Shown here one piece after another: positions 44,077-52,887 of a stretch of 64,000 nucleotides of DNA. The position numbers and the translations under genes are program-made. The number at the start of each line of letters is the position of its first letter. Positions within the stretch are counted from its first letter, which is position 1. The DNA lies in assembly GCF_013393185.1 (NCBI RefSeq), contig NZ_QJQX01000040.1, positions 1-64,000 of the forward strand. The letters run 5' to 3'. Source of the stretch: Sphingobium lactosutens. GTDB lineage: Bacteria > Pseudomonadota > Alphaproteobacteria > Sphingomonadales > Sphingomonadaceae. Below the pieces are notes generated by a model that did not search any database, was not told the origin of the DNA, and was given only the letters and a program-made list of their open reading frames with translations.

Positions 44077-45387
44077 ATGTTCAAGCGCGGATCGGGAGCG
44101 GCAGGCGACGGTTTCGCCCGCATCCTGGCCAATACCGGCTGGCTGCTGGGCGGCAAGGGCGTGGGCGCGGTATTGAGCCTCACCTATCTCGCCATCGTCA
44201 CCCGCACGCTGGGGGTCGAGGATTTCGGCCGCTTCGCGCTGGTGCTGAGCGCCGCCAACGTCATCAAGACACTGGTCAGTTTCGACAGCTGGCAGATCGT
44301 GGTGCGCTACGGCCAGCCGCATCTGACGAACGGCAATGGCGATGCGCTGAACCGGGTCTTGCGATTCTGCATCCTGATCGACCTGGCGTCAGCTGTGGCA
44401 GGCGGGCTGATCGCGGCGGCCATCATCCTGCTGTTCGGCGACCTGCTGGAGCTGGGACCGGGCATGGGCTGGCAGGTCTGGCTGTTCTGCATGGTGATGA
44501 TGATCACCATCCGGTCCAGCCCCACCGGGGTGCTGCGCCTGTTCGACCGCTTCGATTCGGCCGCCTTCGCCGAAACCATGATCCCGGTGGGCCGCATGAT
44601 CGGCGCGGCGGTGGCGCTGGCGATCCTGCCCAGCATCACCGGCTTCCTGATCGCCTGGGCCTTTTCCGAACTGCTCTGCGCCATCAGCTACTGGTATCTG
44701 GCGCTGAAGGTCGGGCGCGGCCGCATAGGCAATTGGCGCGCGGGCCGGGCGCTGGCCGCGCGCACGGAAAATCCCGGCATCATCGGCTTCCTGACCGCGA
44801 CCAACCTGCAGACCAGCCTCTCGTCCATCGGGCAGCAAGTGGCGGTGCTGATCGTGGGCGCATTCGTCGGGCCGACCGGCGCGGGCCTCTATCGCCTCGC
44901 CAACCAGCTCGCCAATTCGCTGACCAAGATCAGCAGCCTGCTCTCACGCAGCATCTTCGTCGAATTGTCGCGCACCAGCAGCCATGGCAAGGAAGCCTTG
45001 AGCGCCCTGTTCCGTCGCACCAACCGGCTGGCGCTGGTGGCGGGCGCGGTCATCATCGGCCTCATCCTGACGATCGGCCATCCCTTGCTGGGGCTGATCG
45101 CGGGCCATGAATTCCTGCCCGCCTATCCGCTGCTGCTGATGCTGGGCGTCGCTGCCTGCATCGACCTGATCGGGGTCAGCTATCGCCCGCTGCTGATGGC
45201 GACCGACCGGGCAGGTCTGTCGTTGCGGATTACCTTCGTGTCGACGCTGCTGCTGCTTGGCCTGCAATCGGCCCTGTTGCCGCTCTACAGCACCAGGGGC
45301 GCGGCGATGGCGAACATCATCGCGTCGCTGGCCGGCTTCGCGATGATGGGCCTTGCCAGCCGGCGGGCGATGGCGACGAATATCTAA
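44077..45387 (+). CDS. Lipopolysaccharide/oligosaccharide flippase (MATE/MVF-like)
   Basis: 436 residues from the ATG at 44077, with AAAGG/GGCC in front; longer starts lie inside the opposite gene. It has about 12 hydrophobic helices. GFARILANTGWLLGGKGVGA and LAIVTRTLGVEDFGRFALVL match the first segment of Wzx-like exporters, with LLMLGVAACIDLIGVSYRPL in the second half. It should flip a lipid-linked glycan across the inner membrane. The flanking nucleotidyltransferases on the other strand support a surface-polymer role. Confidence 0.9.
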   Translation: MFKRGSGAAGDGFARILANTGWLLGGKGVGAVLSLTYLAIVTRTLGVEDFGRFALVLSAANVIKTLVSFDSWQIVVRYGQPHLTNGNGDALNRVLRFCILIDLASAVAGGLIAAAIILLFGDLLELGPGMGWQVWLFCMVMMITIRSSPTGVLRLFDRFDSAAFAETMIPVGRMIGAAVALAILPSITGFLIAWAFSELLCAISYWYLALKVGRGRIGNWRAGRALAARTENPGIIGFLTATNLQTSLSSIGQQVAVLIVGAFVGPTGAGLYRLANQLANSLTKISSLLSRSIFVELSRTSSHGKEALSALFRRTNRLALVAGAVIIGLILTIGHPLLGLIAGHEFLPAYPLLLMLGVAACIDLIGVSYRPLLMATDRAGLSLRITFVSTLLLLGLQSALLPLYSTRGAAMANIIASLAGFAMMGLASRRAMATNI

Positions 45388-45397
45388 CGGGCATTAT

Positions 45398-46180
45398 CTA
45401 GCTACCGGCGAGAATCGATTCGATCAGGGTGACATCGGCCGGCTTGTCGGCGTCGATGCAGGCTTCCGGGCTGTCCATCGCCACCAGCCGCGCCGTTAGC
45501 CCGAAACGCCGGCCGATCCGCGCAATCCCGCCGCGCAGCGTCAGGATGCGCAGCAGCGCCCCGATCAGCGCAAAGGGGCCAAAGGCGGACAATATCTTCC
45601 AGCCCTTCTTCCGGTCCTGCTCCACCTCCTGCCAGAGCGCGATCACCGGCCGCGCCTTCGCGCTGCCGAACCAGAAGATGTTCGCGCCCGACCACCAGCC
45701 ATCGCGGAACTTGAGCCATGTCCGCCGCGATTCCGGATAGCGCGCCAGCAGCGTCGCCCGCTCCACCATGGCGACGGCTATGTCCGCGCCCTGCGCCTCG
45801 GCGACGAACTGGTCCAGCATCGCCAGGTCCAGCAGCACATGGTCGGCGGTGGTCAGCAGCAACGGGAAAGGCAGGCCGCCCTGCTCCATCAGCGCCAGCA
45901 GCGAGGAGGCGATCCCCTGCCCGCCCGTCTCGAACCGCACGCGCGGATGGGTCGAGAGCCAGGCGGTGGCGGGATCGGCGACGAAGACGTCTGGCCGCTG
46001 GGTCAGCACGACCATCTGACCGATGGCGGGATGATCCAGCAAGGCCCGCGCCGGACGGTTGATCATCGGCTCGCCCCCGACCGGCGCGAGCGGTTTGACG
46101 GGCACGCCGGCGGCCACGGCCAGCGGATCGGGAATGGGGCGCGCGCCTGCGAGCAGGATGGCGGTAACGGAACCTGTCAT
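45398..46180 (-). CDS. NTP transferase domain protein (MobA-like)
   Basis: 260 residues. VTAILLAGARPIPDPLAVAA and PVKPLAPVGGEPMI form the MobA-like nucleotide loop. LLTTADHVLLD supplies the catalytic Asp. The C-terminal extension GPFALIGALLRILTLRGGIA is hydrophobic and unusual for MobA proper, so this is a cell-surface nucleotidyltransferase rather than molybdopterin guanylyltransferase. It converges on the flippase with an 10-base gap. Confidence 0.85.
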   Translation of the reverse strand: MTGSVTAILLAGARPIPDPLAVAAGVPVKPLAPVGGEPMINRPARALLDHPAIGQMVVLTQRPDVFVADPATAWLSTHPRVRFETGGQGIASSLLALMEQGGLPFPLLLTTADHVLLDLAMLDQFVAEAQGADIAVAMVERATLLARYPESRRTWLKFRDGWWSGANIFWFGSAKARPVIALWQEVEQDRKKGWKILSAFGPFALIGALLRILTLRGGIARIGRRFGLTARLVAMDSPEACIDADKPADVTLIESILAGS

Positions 46181-46220
46181 CGCCGCGCGTTAGCGGAGTG
46201 GGCGAAGCGCGGGAAGCGGC

Positions 46221-47756
46221 TTATTTGCCGGTCGCCACCGGGGCGGCCGGCGCCTTTTGCGCGAAACTGTCGTGCATCCCCACCCGCAGCCCCTGATATT
46301 GGGCGAGCCGCGCGCGGAAGGCGGCGAGTTCGCGGCCGGCCAGTTGCGCCGTCGTGGTGAACTTGACCGACAGCGGATTGACCGTCGCGCCGCCGCGATA
46401 CAGCTCATAATGGAGATGCGGCCCGGTCGACAGGCCAGTCGACCCGACATAGCCGATCACCTGACCGCGCCGCACCCGCTGGCCCGGCACCGCCGCGATC
46501 CGGCTCATATGGGCGTAGCCGGTGGCGAGGCCGCCGCCATGCTGGATGCGGACATAATTGCCATGGCCGCCATGCCGCCCGGCAAAGGCGACCACACCGT
46601 CGGTCACGGCATAGATGGGGGAACCATAGCGGGCGGCGAAGTCGATGCCCGCATGCATTCGCGTATAGCCCAGGATCGGGTGGCGGCGCTGGCCATAGCC
46701 CGACGACATGCGACCGGCGACCGGAGCCGACAATACGCCGCGCCGTTCACCCACGCCCGACGCCTCGAACCATTCGGTACGGCCGTCCCTGTTCCATTTG
46801 AGCATCGCGACCGATTTGCCGCGCGACCGGTTGAGGCCCGCATAGAGCAGGTCGCCCACCTCCACATCGCCGGTTTCGGCGCGGCGATATTCGGTGACGA
46901 TGTCGTAGCGATCGCCCTCGCCAATGCCGCCCAGATCGACCTGCTGCGCAATGACGCGCAGAAAGGCCTGCACCGCCTTGGGTGGCGCACCCGCCGCGCG
47001 GGCCGACCGGTAGATGCTGTCGCCGACCACGCCCTGGATACGCAGCGGCGTATTGTCGACGCGGATCGGGATGCGCTTCACCGACAGCACGCCGCCATTG
47101 CGGGTCAGTTCGACGCCAAGGTCCAGCCGCGCGCGGAAGGCGAGCTTGTCGAGCGGCCGGGGCCGGTCGCGGCTGGCGCGACGGCCAAGGATGATATCGA
47201 GCCGCGTGCCCGGCTTCACGCCCGCATCGATGTCGCCGCCGACCATCGCCATGACGGTCGCGACATCGCCGCTGCTGACGCCGGCGCGCGACAGGGCGCG
47301 GGGCAAGGTATCGCTACTGCCGACCTGGGCGCTGAGTTCGATCTGCGGGCGTTCGGGCGTTTCGCGCAGCGGCTGCACGGCGTCGGTCGGCCCCATATGC
47401 CGGCCGCTGTCCGCGCCCATCGCCAGCGGCGTAATCATCTGGCTGCGCACTTCGTCATAATGCGCGTCGGACAGGACCGGGCCGGGCGCGCCGGGAACGG
47501 GCTGAAAACCGGGGGAGAGATAGAGAGCAATGGCGCACAGGCCAAAGCAGGTGGCCAGGCCGCGGAACCAGGTGAGGCTGCCGATGCGCTGGCCAAGGTC
47601 GGGAACCAGTTCCACATCCTCAGCCCAGTCGTGCAGGCGGCTGCGCCAGTCCTGCGGCTGGGACTGGGAAGCCACCTCCCGATTGAGCGAGTCCGCCAGC
47701 CAGAGGGATGCGGATGCACCGCCCTGCTGAGACCCGAACTGCCTATCCTGAAACAA
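46221..47756 (-). CDS. M23 family metallopeptidase with N-terminal membrane anchor
   Basis: 511 residues from a TTG at 47756; no ATG is available in frame upstream. A short cytoplasmic segment is followed by one helix (GLATCFGLCAIALYLSPG, about 68-85). A LysM/OapA-like middle region (SAQVGSSDTLPRALSRAGVS, then GDRYDIVTEYRRAETGDVEV) precedes the peptidase. Zinc motifs are RMHAGIDFAA (HxxxD) and GPHLHYELY (HxH), so it should be an active peptidoglycan endopeptidase of the MepM/Csd type. The gene lies divergent from the Suv3 helicase. Confidence 0.92.
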   Translation of the reverse strand: MFQDRQFGSQQGGASASLWLADSLNREVASQSQPQDWRSRLHDWAEDVELVPDLGQRIGSLTWFRGLATCFGLCAIALYLSPGFQPVPGAPGPVLSDAHYDEVRSQMITPLAMGADSGRHMGPTDAVQPLRETPERPQIELSAQVGSSDTLPRALSRAGVSSGDVATVMAMVGGDIDAGVKPGTRLDIILGRRASRDRPRPLDKLAFRARLDLGVELTRNGGVLSVKRIPIRVDNTPLRIQGVVGDSIYRSARAAGAPPKAVQAFLRVIAQQVDLGGIGEGDRYDIVTEYRRAETGDVEVGDLLYAGLNRSRGKSVAMLKWNRDGRTEWFEASGVGERRGVLSAPVAGRMSSGYGQRRHPILGYTRMHAGIDFAARYGSPIYAVTDGVVAFAGRHGGHGNYVRIQHGGGLATGYAHMSRIAAVPGQRVRRGQVIGYVGSTGLSTGPHLHYELYRGGATVNPLSVKFTTTAQLAGRELAAFRARLAQYQGLRVGMHDSFAQKAPAAPVATGK

Positions 47757-47984
47757 AAGCCGCGACCCCCAAGGGTATTTTTCATTGCCGCGTCAGCAAC
47801 GTCCCCCGCGCCGCGCGTGAGCGGCACTGTTGTGAACGCACAAGGTTAAAGTCAAATAAAGACGAAACGATGACAGCGAGTCCTGCGGCGAGCCGTGCCC
47901 GTCCCCGGACGGGACCGGCAAGTGCGGGACATTACTGCGAAACCCCTTGCCCCGCGCGTCTTACTCCCCGACATAGGGGACATC

Positions 47985-50768
47985 ATGGCCCAGTTCGCCC
48001 GTTCTTCCATCACCGCCGTCCTGGGACCGACCAACACCGGCAAGACCCACCTCGCCGTGGAGCGCATGTGCGGCCATTCGAGCGGCATGATGGGCTTTCC
48101 GCTGCGCCTGCTGGCGCGCGAGGTCTATGACCGTGTGGTCGCGATCAAGGGACCGCAATTGGTCGCGCTCATCACCGGTGAGGAAAAGATCGTGCCGCCG
48201 GGCGCGCGCTATTTCCTCTGCACAGCCGAATCCATGCCGATTGGAGGGGGTAGAGAAAGCGGCGTGAAGGAGGATTTCGCCTTCGTCGCGCTGGATGAAG
48301 CGCAACTGGGATCCGACCCGGAACGCGGCCACATCTTCACCGACCGGCTGCTGCGCGCGCGGGGCCGGGAGGAGACGATGATCCTCGGTTCCGCCAGCAT
48401 CAGCCGTGTGGTCAAGGCGCTGGTCCCCGATGTCGAGATCATCGGCCGGCCGCGCTTCTCCACCCTCTCCTATGCCGGCGCGAAGAAGCTCTCCCGCCTG
48501 CCCAAGCGCTCCGCCATCGTCGCCTTCTCCGCCGAGGAGGTCTATGCCGTGGCGGAGATGCTGCGCCGTTTCCGGGGCGGCGCGGCGGTGGTGATGGGCG
48601 CGCTTTCCCCCCGCACCCGCAACGCGCAGGTCCAGATGTTCCTGAATGGCGAGGTCGACTATCTGGTCGCGACCGACGCGATCGGCATGGGCCTGAACCT
48701 CGACGTCGCCCATGTCGCCTTCGCCTCGCTGCGCAAGTTCGACGGCCGGCGCAGCCGTCGCCTGACCGTCAGCGAAATGGCGCAGATCGCCGGGCGCGCG
48801 GGGCGGCATCACAAGGACGGCACCTTCGGCAGCCTGGGGCATGAGGATGGCGACGCCGCGTTCACGCCGGAGGAGATAGAGGCGATCGAGGCGCATCGTT
48901 TTCCGCCGGTCGAACAGCTTTTCTGGCGCAACGGCACGCCGCGCACCGACCGGCTGGATCATCTGCTCTTCGATCTGGAACAGAAGCCCGAGCGCCCCGA
49001 ACTGCGCGCCGCGCCCGAAGCCGTCGACCATGCGGTGCTGCGACGACTGGCCGACGATCCGCTGGTCGTCGAGCGGGCGAAGGGCAAGCGCCAGGTCGAC
49101 CGGCTCTGGGCCGCCTGCGGCCTGCCCGATTTCCAGAAACTGGGCGCGGAGCATCATGCCCGCACGGTCAGCCGCATCTGGCGCTTCCTGTCGGAGGGGG
49201 CAGGACACATCCCCCGCGACTGGTTCGCGCAGCAGGTGGCCCGACTCGATTCGGTGCAGGGCGACATCGACACGCTGTCAGGCCGGATCGCGGCGGCGCG
49301 TACCTGGTCCTATATCGCGCACCGCCCCGACTGGCTGGCCCATCCGGTGGAGATGGCCGAACGCACCCGCGCGCTGGAGGAAAAGCTGTCGGACGCGCTG
49401 CACGCCGCGCTGACGCAGCGTTTCGTCGACCGGCGCACATCGGTCCTGCTGCGCGATATCGGCCAGAATGCCAGCAACTTGCCGGTCACGGTGGAGCCGG
49501 ATGGGAGCGTCTGTGTCGATGGCGAGACGATCGGACGACTTGACGGCTTCCGATTCTCGGTCGATCCCGCTACGCGGCATCAGGATAGAAAGATGCTGTT
49601 GGCGGCCGCGGAACGGCGCCTTGGAAAGGTATTACGAGTGAAGGCTGACGAACTGGTTGCTGCGGCGGACGCGGATTTTGCGCTTCTGGACGAGGCTGGA
49701 CAAAATCCGGGCATCGCCTGGGGCGAGACGCCCGTAGCGGCCCTGCTGGCGGGATCGAGCCTGCTGGCGCCTGAAATCCGGCTGGATCGCGCGCTTTTGG
49801 CGCTCGGCCAGGATGTGCAGAAGCAGGTCATCACCCGCCTCGCCGCCTGGTTCGAGGCGCAGAAACAGAAGCATCTTCTGCCGCTGGTGAAGATGAGCGA
49901 AAGCGCCGCCGATCCGGCCGTGCCCCCCGTGGTGCGCGCCGTCTTTGCGCAGCTGGCCGATGCGGGCGGCGTGATCGCGCGGACCGAACTCGATTCGGCG
50001 CTGGGCCATCTCGACAAGGAACAGCGCCATCTGCTGCGCAAGGCGGGCATCGATATCGGCGTACTCGACATCTATCATCATGGCGTGCTGAAGCCCGGCG
50101 CAGCGCGCTGGCGCTCGGCATTGCTGGCGGCGCGCATCGCCAAGCCCTGCCTGCCGCTGCCCCAGCCGGGCCTGACCCTGATCCCGGCGGGGGAAAAGCC
50201 CGCGCAGATGGGCGCCCGAATCGCCGGCTTCCGTGGTTTCGGCGAGCAGATGCTGCGCATCGACATGGCCGAGCGGATGGCCCGCGCCGCGCATGAGGCA
50301 ATCGCGAAGAATGAGCCGTTCACCCATGCCAGCCCGCAGATCGTGTCGCTGGGCCTGTCCGAACCATCCTTCCTGCAACTGATGCGCCTCGCCGGTTTCC
50401 GTCCGGTCACGCCGCAACCGGTCGCACCCGCACCGGAAACCGCCGCCAGCGACGCCGAAGCGGAGGCCGCGCCCGCCGTCGCCGCGGAGGGCGACGAAGC
50501 GGCAACACCACCCGAAGCGCCCCCGGCGACCGGCGCAAACTGGGCGTTCAAGGGCCGGCAGAAGGCGCGCGGCGATCGCCCGCAAGGCGGCCGGCCGCAG
50601 GGACAGCAAGCGCGCGCGACCCAGTCGCGCGACGGCAAGCCGACCGGCGGCAATCGCCGTCCCGGCAAGGATGGCGGTTCGCCCCGTCCCGCTTCGCCGG
50701 GCAGCAGTCCCAAGCCGGTGAACAACGCCTTTGCCGGCCTCGCCGAGCTTCTGGGCCGCAATGGCTGA
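47985..50768 (+). CDS. Suv3-like ATP-dependent helicase
   Basis: 927 residues from the ATG at 47985, preceded by AGGGGA; longer starts lack homology. The DExH core starts at once: ITAVLGPTNTGKTHLAVERM (motif I), FVALDEAQLGSDPERGHIF (motif II DEAQ), then LVATDAIGMGLNLDVAHVAF and QIAGRAGRHHKDGTF (motifs V and VI). The C-terminal domains are Suv3-like, with a long Ala/Pro/Gly/Arg-rich tail (about 830-927). It is presumably an RNA helicase in RNA turnover. Its stop overlaps the S4-domain gene. Confidence 0.93.
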   Translation: MAQFARSSITAVLGPTNTGKTHLAVERMCGHSSGMMGFPLRLLAREVYDRVVAIKGPQLVALITGEEKIVPPGARYFLCTAESMPIGGGRESGVKEDFAFVALDEAQLGSDPERGHIFTDRLLRARGREETMILGSASISRVVKALVPDVEIIGRPRFSTLSYAGAKKLSRLPKRSAIVAFSAEEVYAVAEMLRRFRGGAAVVMGALSPRTRNAQVQMFLNGEVDYLVATDAIGMGLNLDVAHVAFASLRKFDGRRSRRLTVSEMAQIAGRAGRHHKDGTFGSLGHEDGDAAFTPEEIEAIEAHRFPPVEQLFWRNGTPRTDRLDHLLFDLEQKPERPELRAAPEAVDHAVLRRLADDPLVVERAKGKRQVDRLWAACGLPDFQKLGAEHHARTVSRIWRFLSEGAGHIPRDWFAQQVARLDSVQGDIDTLSGRIAAARTWSYIAHRPDWLAHPVEMAERTRALEEKLSDALHAALTQRFVDRRTSVLLRDIGQNASNLPVTVEPDGSVCVDGETIGRLDGFRFSVDPATRHQDRKMLLAAAERRLGKVLRVKADELVAAADADFALLDEAGQNPGIAWGETPVAALLAGSSLLAPEIRLDRALLALGQDVQKQVITRLAAWFEAQKQKHLLPLVKMSESAADPAVPPVVRAVFAQLADAGGVIARTELDSALGHLDKEQRHLLRKAGIDIGVLDIYHHGVLKPGAARWRSALLAARIAKPCLPLPQPGLTLIPAGEKPAQMGARIAGFRGFGEQMLRIDMAERMARAAHEAIAKNEPFTHASPQIVSLGLSEPSFLQLMRLAGFRPVTPQPVAPAPETAASDAEAEAAPAVAAEGDEAATPPEAPPATGANWAFKGRQKARGDRPQGGRPQGQQARATQSRDGKPTGGNRRPGKDGGSPRPASPGSSPKPVNNAFAGLAELLGRNG

Positions 50769-51051
50769 CACGGTCTCCGGCCATGGACCGGCGCTGCGGA
50801 TCGACAAGTTCCTGTGGTTCGCGCGTCTGTCCAAAAGCCGGTCGACCGCGCAGAAACTGGCCGAGGACGGACATATCCGCCTGAACGGTCGCCGCGTCGA
50901 TCGCGCCCATGCGCCGGTGCGGGCGGGCGACCTCATCACCTTCCCCCATTTCGACAATGTGCGGGTGGTGCGGGTGATCCAACTCCCCGCCCGACGCGGT
51001 CCCGCGCCCGAAGCACAGGCCTGTTATGAAGAGCTGACGGTCGGCGGCTGA
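50761..51051 (+). CDS. S4 RNA-binding domain protein (Hsp15-like)
   Basis: 96 residues. LRIDKFLWFARLSKSRSTAQ and KLAEDGHIRLNGRRVDRAHA form an S4 domain, followed by a basic C-terminus. The E. coli counterpart Hsp15 (HslR) binds stalled 50S subunits carrying nascent chains. It starts inside the end of the helicase gene (8-base overlap), so the two are translated together and probably act on RNA or ribosomes. Confidence 0.93.
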   Translation: MADTVSGHGPALRIDKFLWFARLSKSRSTAQKLAEDGHIRLNGRRVDRAHAPVRAGDLITFPHFDNVRVVRVIQLPARRGPAPEAQACYEELTVGG

Positions 51052-51148
51052 AGTTCAGACTGTTGACGGTCAACAATATCCTCATTGACCTTCGCGCGCG
51101 CCGGGCATAGCAGGGCCGCGCTTTTCCAAACGATAGAGTGCCCTGACA

Positions 51149-51487
51149 ATGACCTATGTCGTGACCGACAACTGCATCCGCTGCAAATATATGGATTGCG
51201 TCGAGGTCTGCCCCGTGGATTGTTTCTACGAGGGCGAGAACATGCTGGTCATCAATCCCAACGAATGCATCGACTGCGGCGTGTGCGAACCGGAATGCCC
51301 GGCGGAAGCGATCCTGCCCGATACCGAGAACGGCCTGGAGAAGTGGCTGGAACTCAACACCAAATATTCCGCCGAATGGCCGAACATCACGGTCAAGGGC
51401 GACGCGCCGGCTGATGCCGACGAAATGAGCGGTGTCGAGAACAAGCTGGAGAAATTCTTCTCTCCCGAACCCGGCGCGGGCAACTGA
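51149..51487 (+). CDS. fdxA: 7Fe ferredoxin FdxA
   Basis: 112 residues. The two cluster motifs are visible: [18 protein letters not shown] and [16 protein letters not shown]. They fit one [3Fe-4S] and one [4Fe-4S] cluster, as in Azotobacter ferredoxin I-type proteins. A 50-residue acidic C-terminal extension ends SPEPGAGN. The electron partners are unknown. It lies 97 bases after the S4 gene, before carD. Confidence 0.96.
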   Translation: MTYVVTDNCIRCKYMDCVEVCPVDCFYEGENMLVINPNECIDCGVCEPECPAEAILPDTENGLEKWLELNTKYSAEWPNITVKGDAPADADEMSGVENKLEKFFSPEPGAGN

Positions 51488-51532
51488 TCCGGGCGGCGCC
51501 GTGCCGCCTCTCTAGCGTCCCGGATTGCGGTA

Positions 51533-51559
51533 CACCCCCAGACTTTGTGTCCGGGGGTG
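51533..51559 (+). terminator. Hairpin terminator after fdxA
   Basis: CACCCCC (51533-51539) pairs with GGGGGTG (51553-51559), followed by TAATTTTG. It lies 46 bases after the fdxA stop. Confidence 0.6.
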
Positions 51560-51596
51560 GTAATTTTGTTACGAATCTGCTAAATAGCGCAGCAAC

Positions 51597-51619
51597 GGCC
51601 GGATGCCCCCTATCCGGCC
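51597..51619 (+). promoter_or_regulatory. Hairpin in the carD 5' untranslated region
   Basis: GGCCGGAT (51597-51604) pairs perfectly with ATCCGGCC (51612-51619) around GCCCCCT. It sits right before the ribosome site of a 30-codon leader ORF, 126 bases upstream of carD, so could influence leader or carD expression. Confidence 0.4.
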
Positions 51620-51635
51620 CTGGAGAATAAACTTC

Positions 51636-51728
51636 ATGTCTTGGCGGGTCGCGCCGCGGACACGCATCGCATTTGGCCACCATCCGGCCTTTGCACCTCT
51701 GCACCGCGACGGCCCGTCCCCCGGTTGA
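51636..51728 (+). CDS. Possible 30-codon leader peptide upstream of carD
   Basis: ATG at 51636 with GGAG ten bases before it, TGA at 51726. The product begins MSWRVAPRTRIAFGHHPA and is basic, with three His residues. It ends 16 bases before the carD start. The good ribosome site and the preceding hairpin suggest a leader ORF, but there is no run of regulatory codons and no comparison with other genomes was possible. Confidence 0.4.
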   Translation: MSWRVAPRTRIAFGHHPAFAPLHRDGPSPG

Positions 51729-51744
51729 ATTGGAAAGGTATCAA

Positions 51745-52272
51745 ATGGCTGCCAAGGCGCTGTCCTTTGACGTTGGTGATTATGTCGTTTATCCCAAGCA
51801 TGGCGTTGGCCGTGTCATTGAGCTTCAGAAGGAGCAAATTGCGGGCATGGAGCTGGAGCTGTACGTGCTCCGCTTTGAAAAGGAGCGCATGACGCTCCGC
51901 GTCCCGACCAACAAGGCCGAAGGCGTGGGCATGCGCAAGCTGTCCTCCAACAAGACCCTCGAAGAATCGATGGAAACGCTGAAGGGCAAGCCCAAGGTCA
52001 AGCGCACCATGTGGTCGCGCCGCGCTCAGGAATATGAAGCGAAGATCAACTCTGGCGACCTGGTGTCGATCGCGGAAGTGACCCGCGACCTGTTCCGTGC
52101 CGACGACCAGCCCGAGCAGAGCTATTCGGAACGCCAGATCTTCGAAGCAGCCTCCAGCCGCCTCGCCCGCGAACTCGCCGCGATGGAAGAGACGGACGAA
52201 CCGACCGCACTCAAGAAGATCCTGCGCATCCTCAACGAAGCGGCTCCCAAGCACGTTCGCGTGGAGGGCTGA
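51745..52272 (+). CDS. carD: CarD family transcriptional regulator
   Basis: 175 residues from the ATG at 51745, with GGAAAGG upstream. The N-terminal RNAP-interacting Tudor-like domain is SFDVGDYVVYPKHGVGRVIE, followed by MELELYVLRFEKERMTLRVP. The helical C-terminal DNA-binding domain shows VKRTMWSRRAQEYEAKINSG and SYSERQIFEAASSRLARELA. CarD proteins bind RNA polymerase beta and stabilise open complexes at promoters, including rRNA. A strong terminator follows. Confidence 0.96.
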   Translation: MAAKALSFDVGDYVVYPKHGVGRVIELQKEQIAGMELELYVLRFEKERMTLRVPTNKAEGVGMRKLSSNKTLEESMETLKGKPKVKRTMWSRRAQEYEAKINSGDLVSIAEVTRDLFRADDQPEQSYSERQIFEAASSRLARELAAMEETDEPTALKKILRILNEAAPKHVRVEG

Positions 52273-52309
52273 AAAGCTTCTACCGAGCCGACCACGGCAG
52301 GTTGATAGG

Positions 52310-52346
52310 AAGGGGCGTTCCGACCTGGTCGGGACGCCCCTTTTCC
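52310..52346 (+). terminator. Rho-independent terminator of carD
   Basis: AAGGGGCGT (52310-52318) pairs with ACGCCCCTT, with an internal CCGAC/GTCGG stem, and TTTTCC follows. It lies 38 bases after the carD stop. Confidence 0.88.
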
Positions 52347-52347
52347 T

Positions 52348-52538
52348 TAGAGCATCGTGCGCAAAAGCCTGTCCTGAGCCTGTCGAAGGGTGGGAACCGG
52401 TTTTGTGCTTGAAACGATGCGACAACAAAAGCCTAGAGCATCGTGCGGAAAAATGGGAACCGGTTTTCCGCTTAAGACGATGCGACAACAAAAGCTTAGA
52501 GCGCGCGACCTGCGTCCGATTTAACGAAGCGCGCTCTA
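52348..52538. repeat. Three tandem TAGAGC palindromic repeats, the first split by a smaller repeat
   Basis: Element 1 (52348-52432) and element 2 (52434-52495) both start TAGAGCATCGTGCG and share GGGAACCGGTTTT, ACGATGCGACAACAAAAGC. Element 3 (52497-52538) is TAGAGCGCG ... CGCGCTCTA. Element 1 contains about 24 extra bases (52367-52390, core CCTGAGCCTGTCGAAGG), absent from element 2, a sequence familiar as a dispersed sphingomonad repeat. Confidence 0.8.
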
Positions 52539-52556
52539 GCACCGCTATTGGCGACG

Positions 52557-52808
52557 TTACTGATCCTTGACCGCGCCGGCCGCATCCTTGGCCGCATCGC
52601 CCACATCACTCGCGGCCTGGCCGACCTGCGTCGCAGCCGTAGACACCGCATTGTCCTTGCGGCTTTGGCTGCTGATCAGGAAAAAGGCGGCGACCGCCAC
52701 CACGACCACCAGCAGCAATATGGCAAAGGTCATCCCGCCGCCGCTGCGCTTCTCGATGATCGTGGTCGTCGTCGCCGGATGTTCCTGCTCAACCTGATAA
52801 TCGGCCAT
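52557..52808 (-). CDS. Small single-pass membrane protein of unknown function
   Basis: 83 residues. A polar N-terminus (YQVEQEHPATTTTIIEKR) leads into one membrane helix, MTFAILLLVVVVAVAAFFLI (about 26-45). A short Ala/Asp-rich amphipathic tail (QVGQAASDVGDAAKDAAGAV) follows. No family name is recognised, though similar small proteins occur in sphingomonads. GAGAGAG precedes the start. It lies between the repeat cluster and the asparaginase-like gene. Confidence 0.75.
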   Translation of the reverse strand: MADYQVEQEHPATTTTIIEKRSGGGMTFAILLLVVVVAVAAFFLISSQSRKDNAVSTAATQVGQAASDVGDAAKDAAGAVKDQ

Positions 52809-52887
52809 CTCTCTCTCCTCCTCGTCACGCCACCCGCGCCATCAATGCGCAGCGGCGTGGCCTTGTTCCAGAGGCGGGAGGGCCGCG

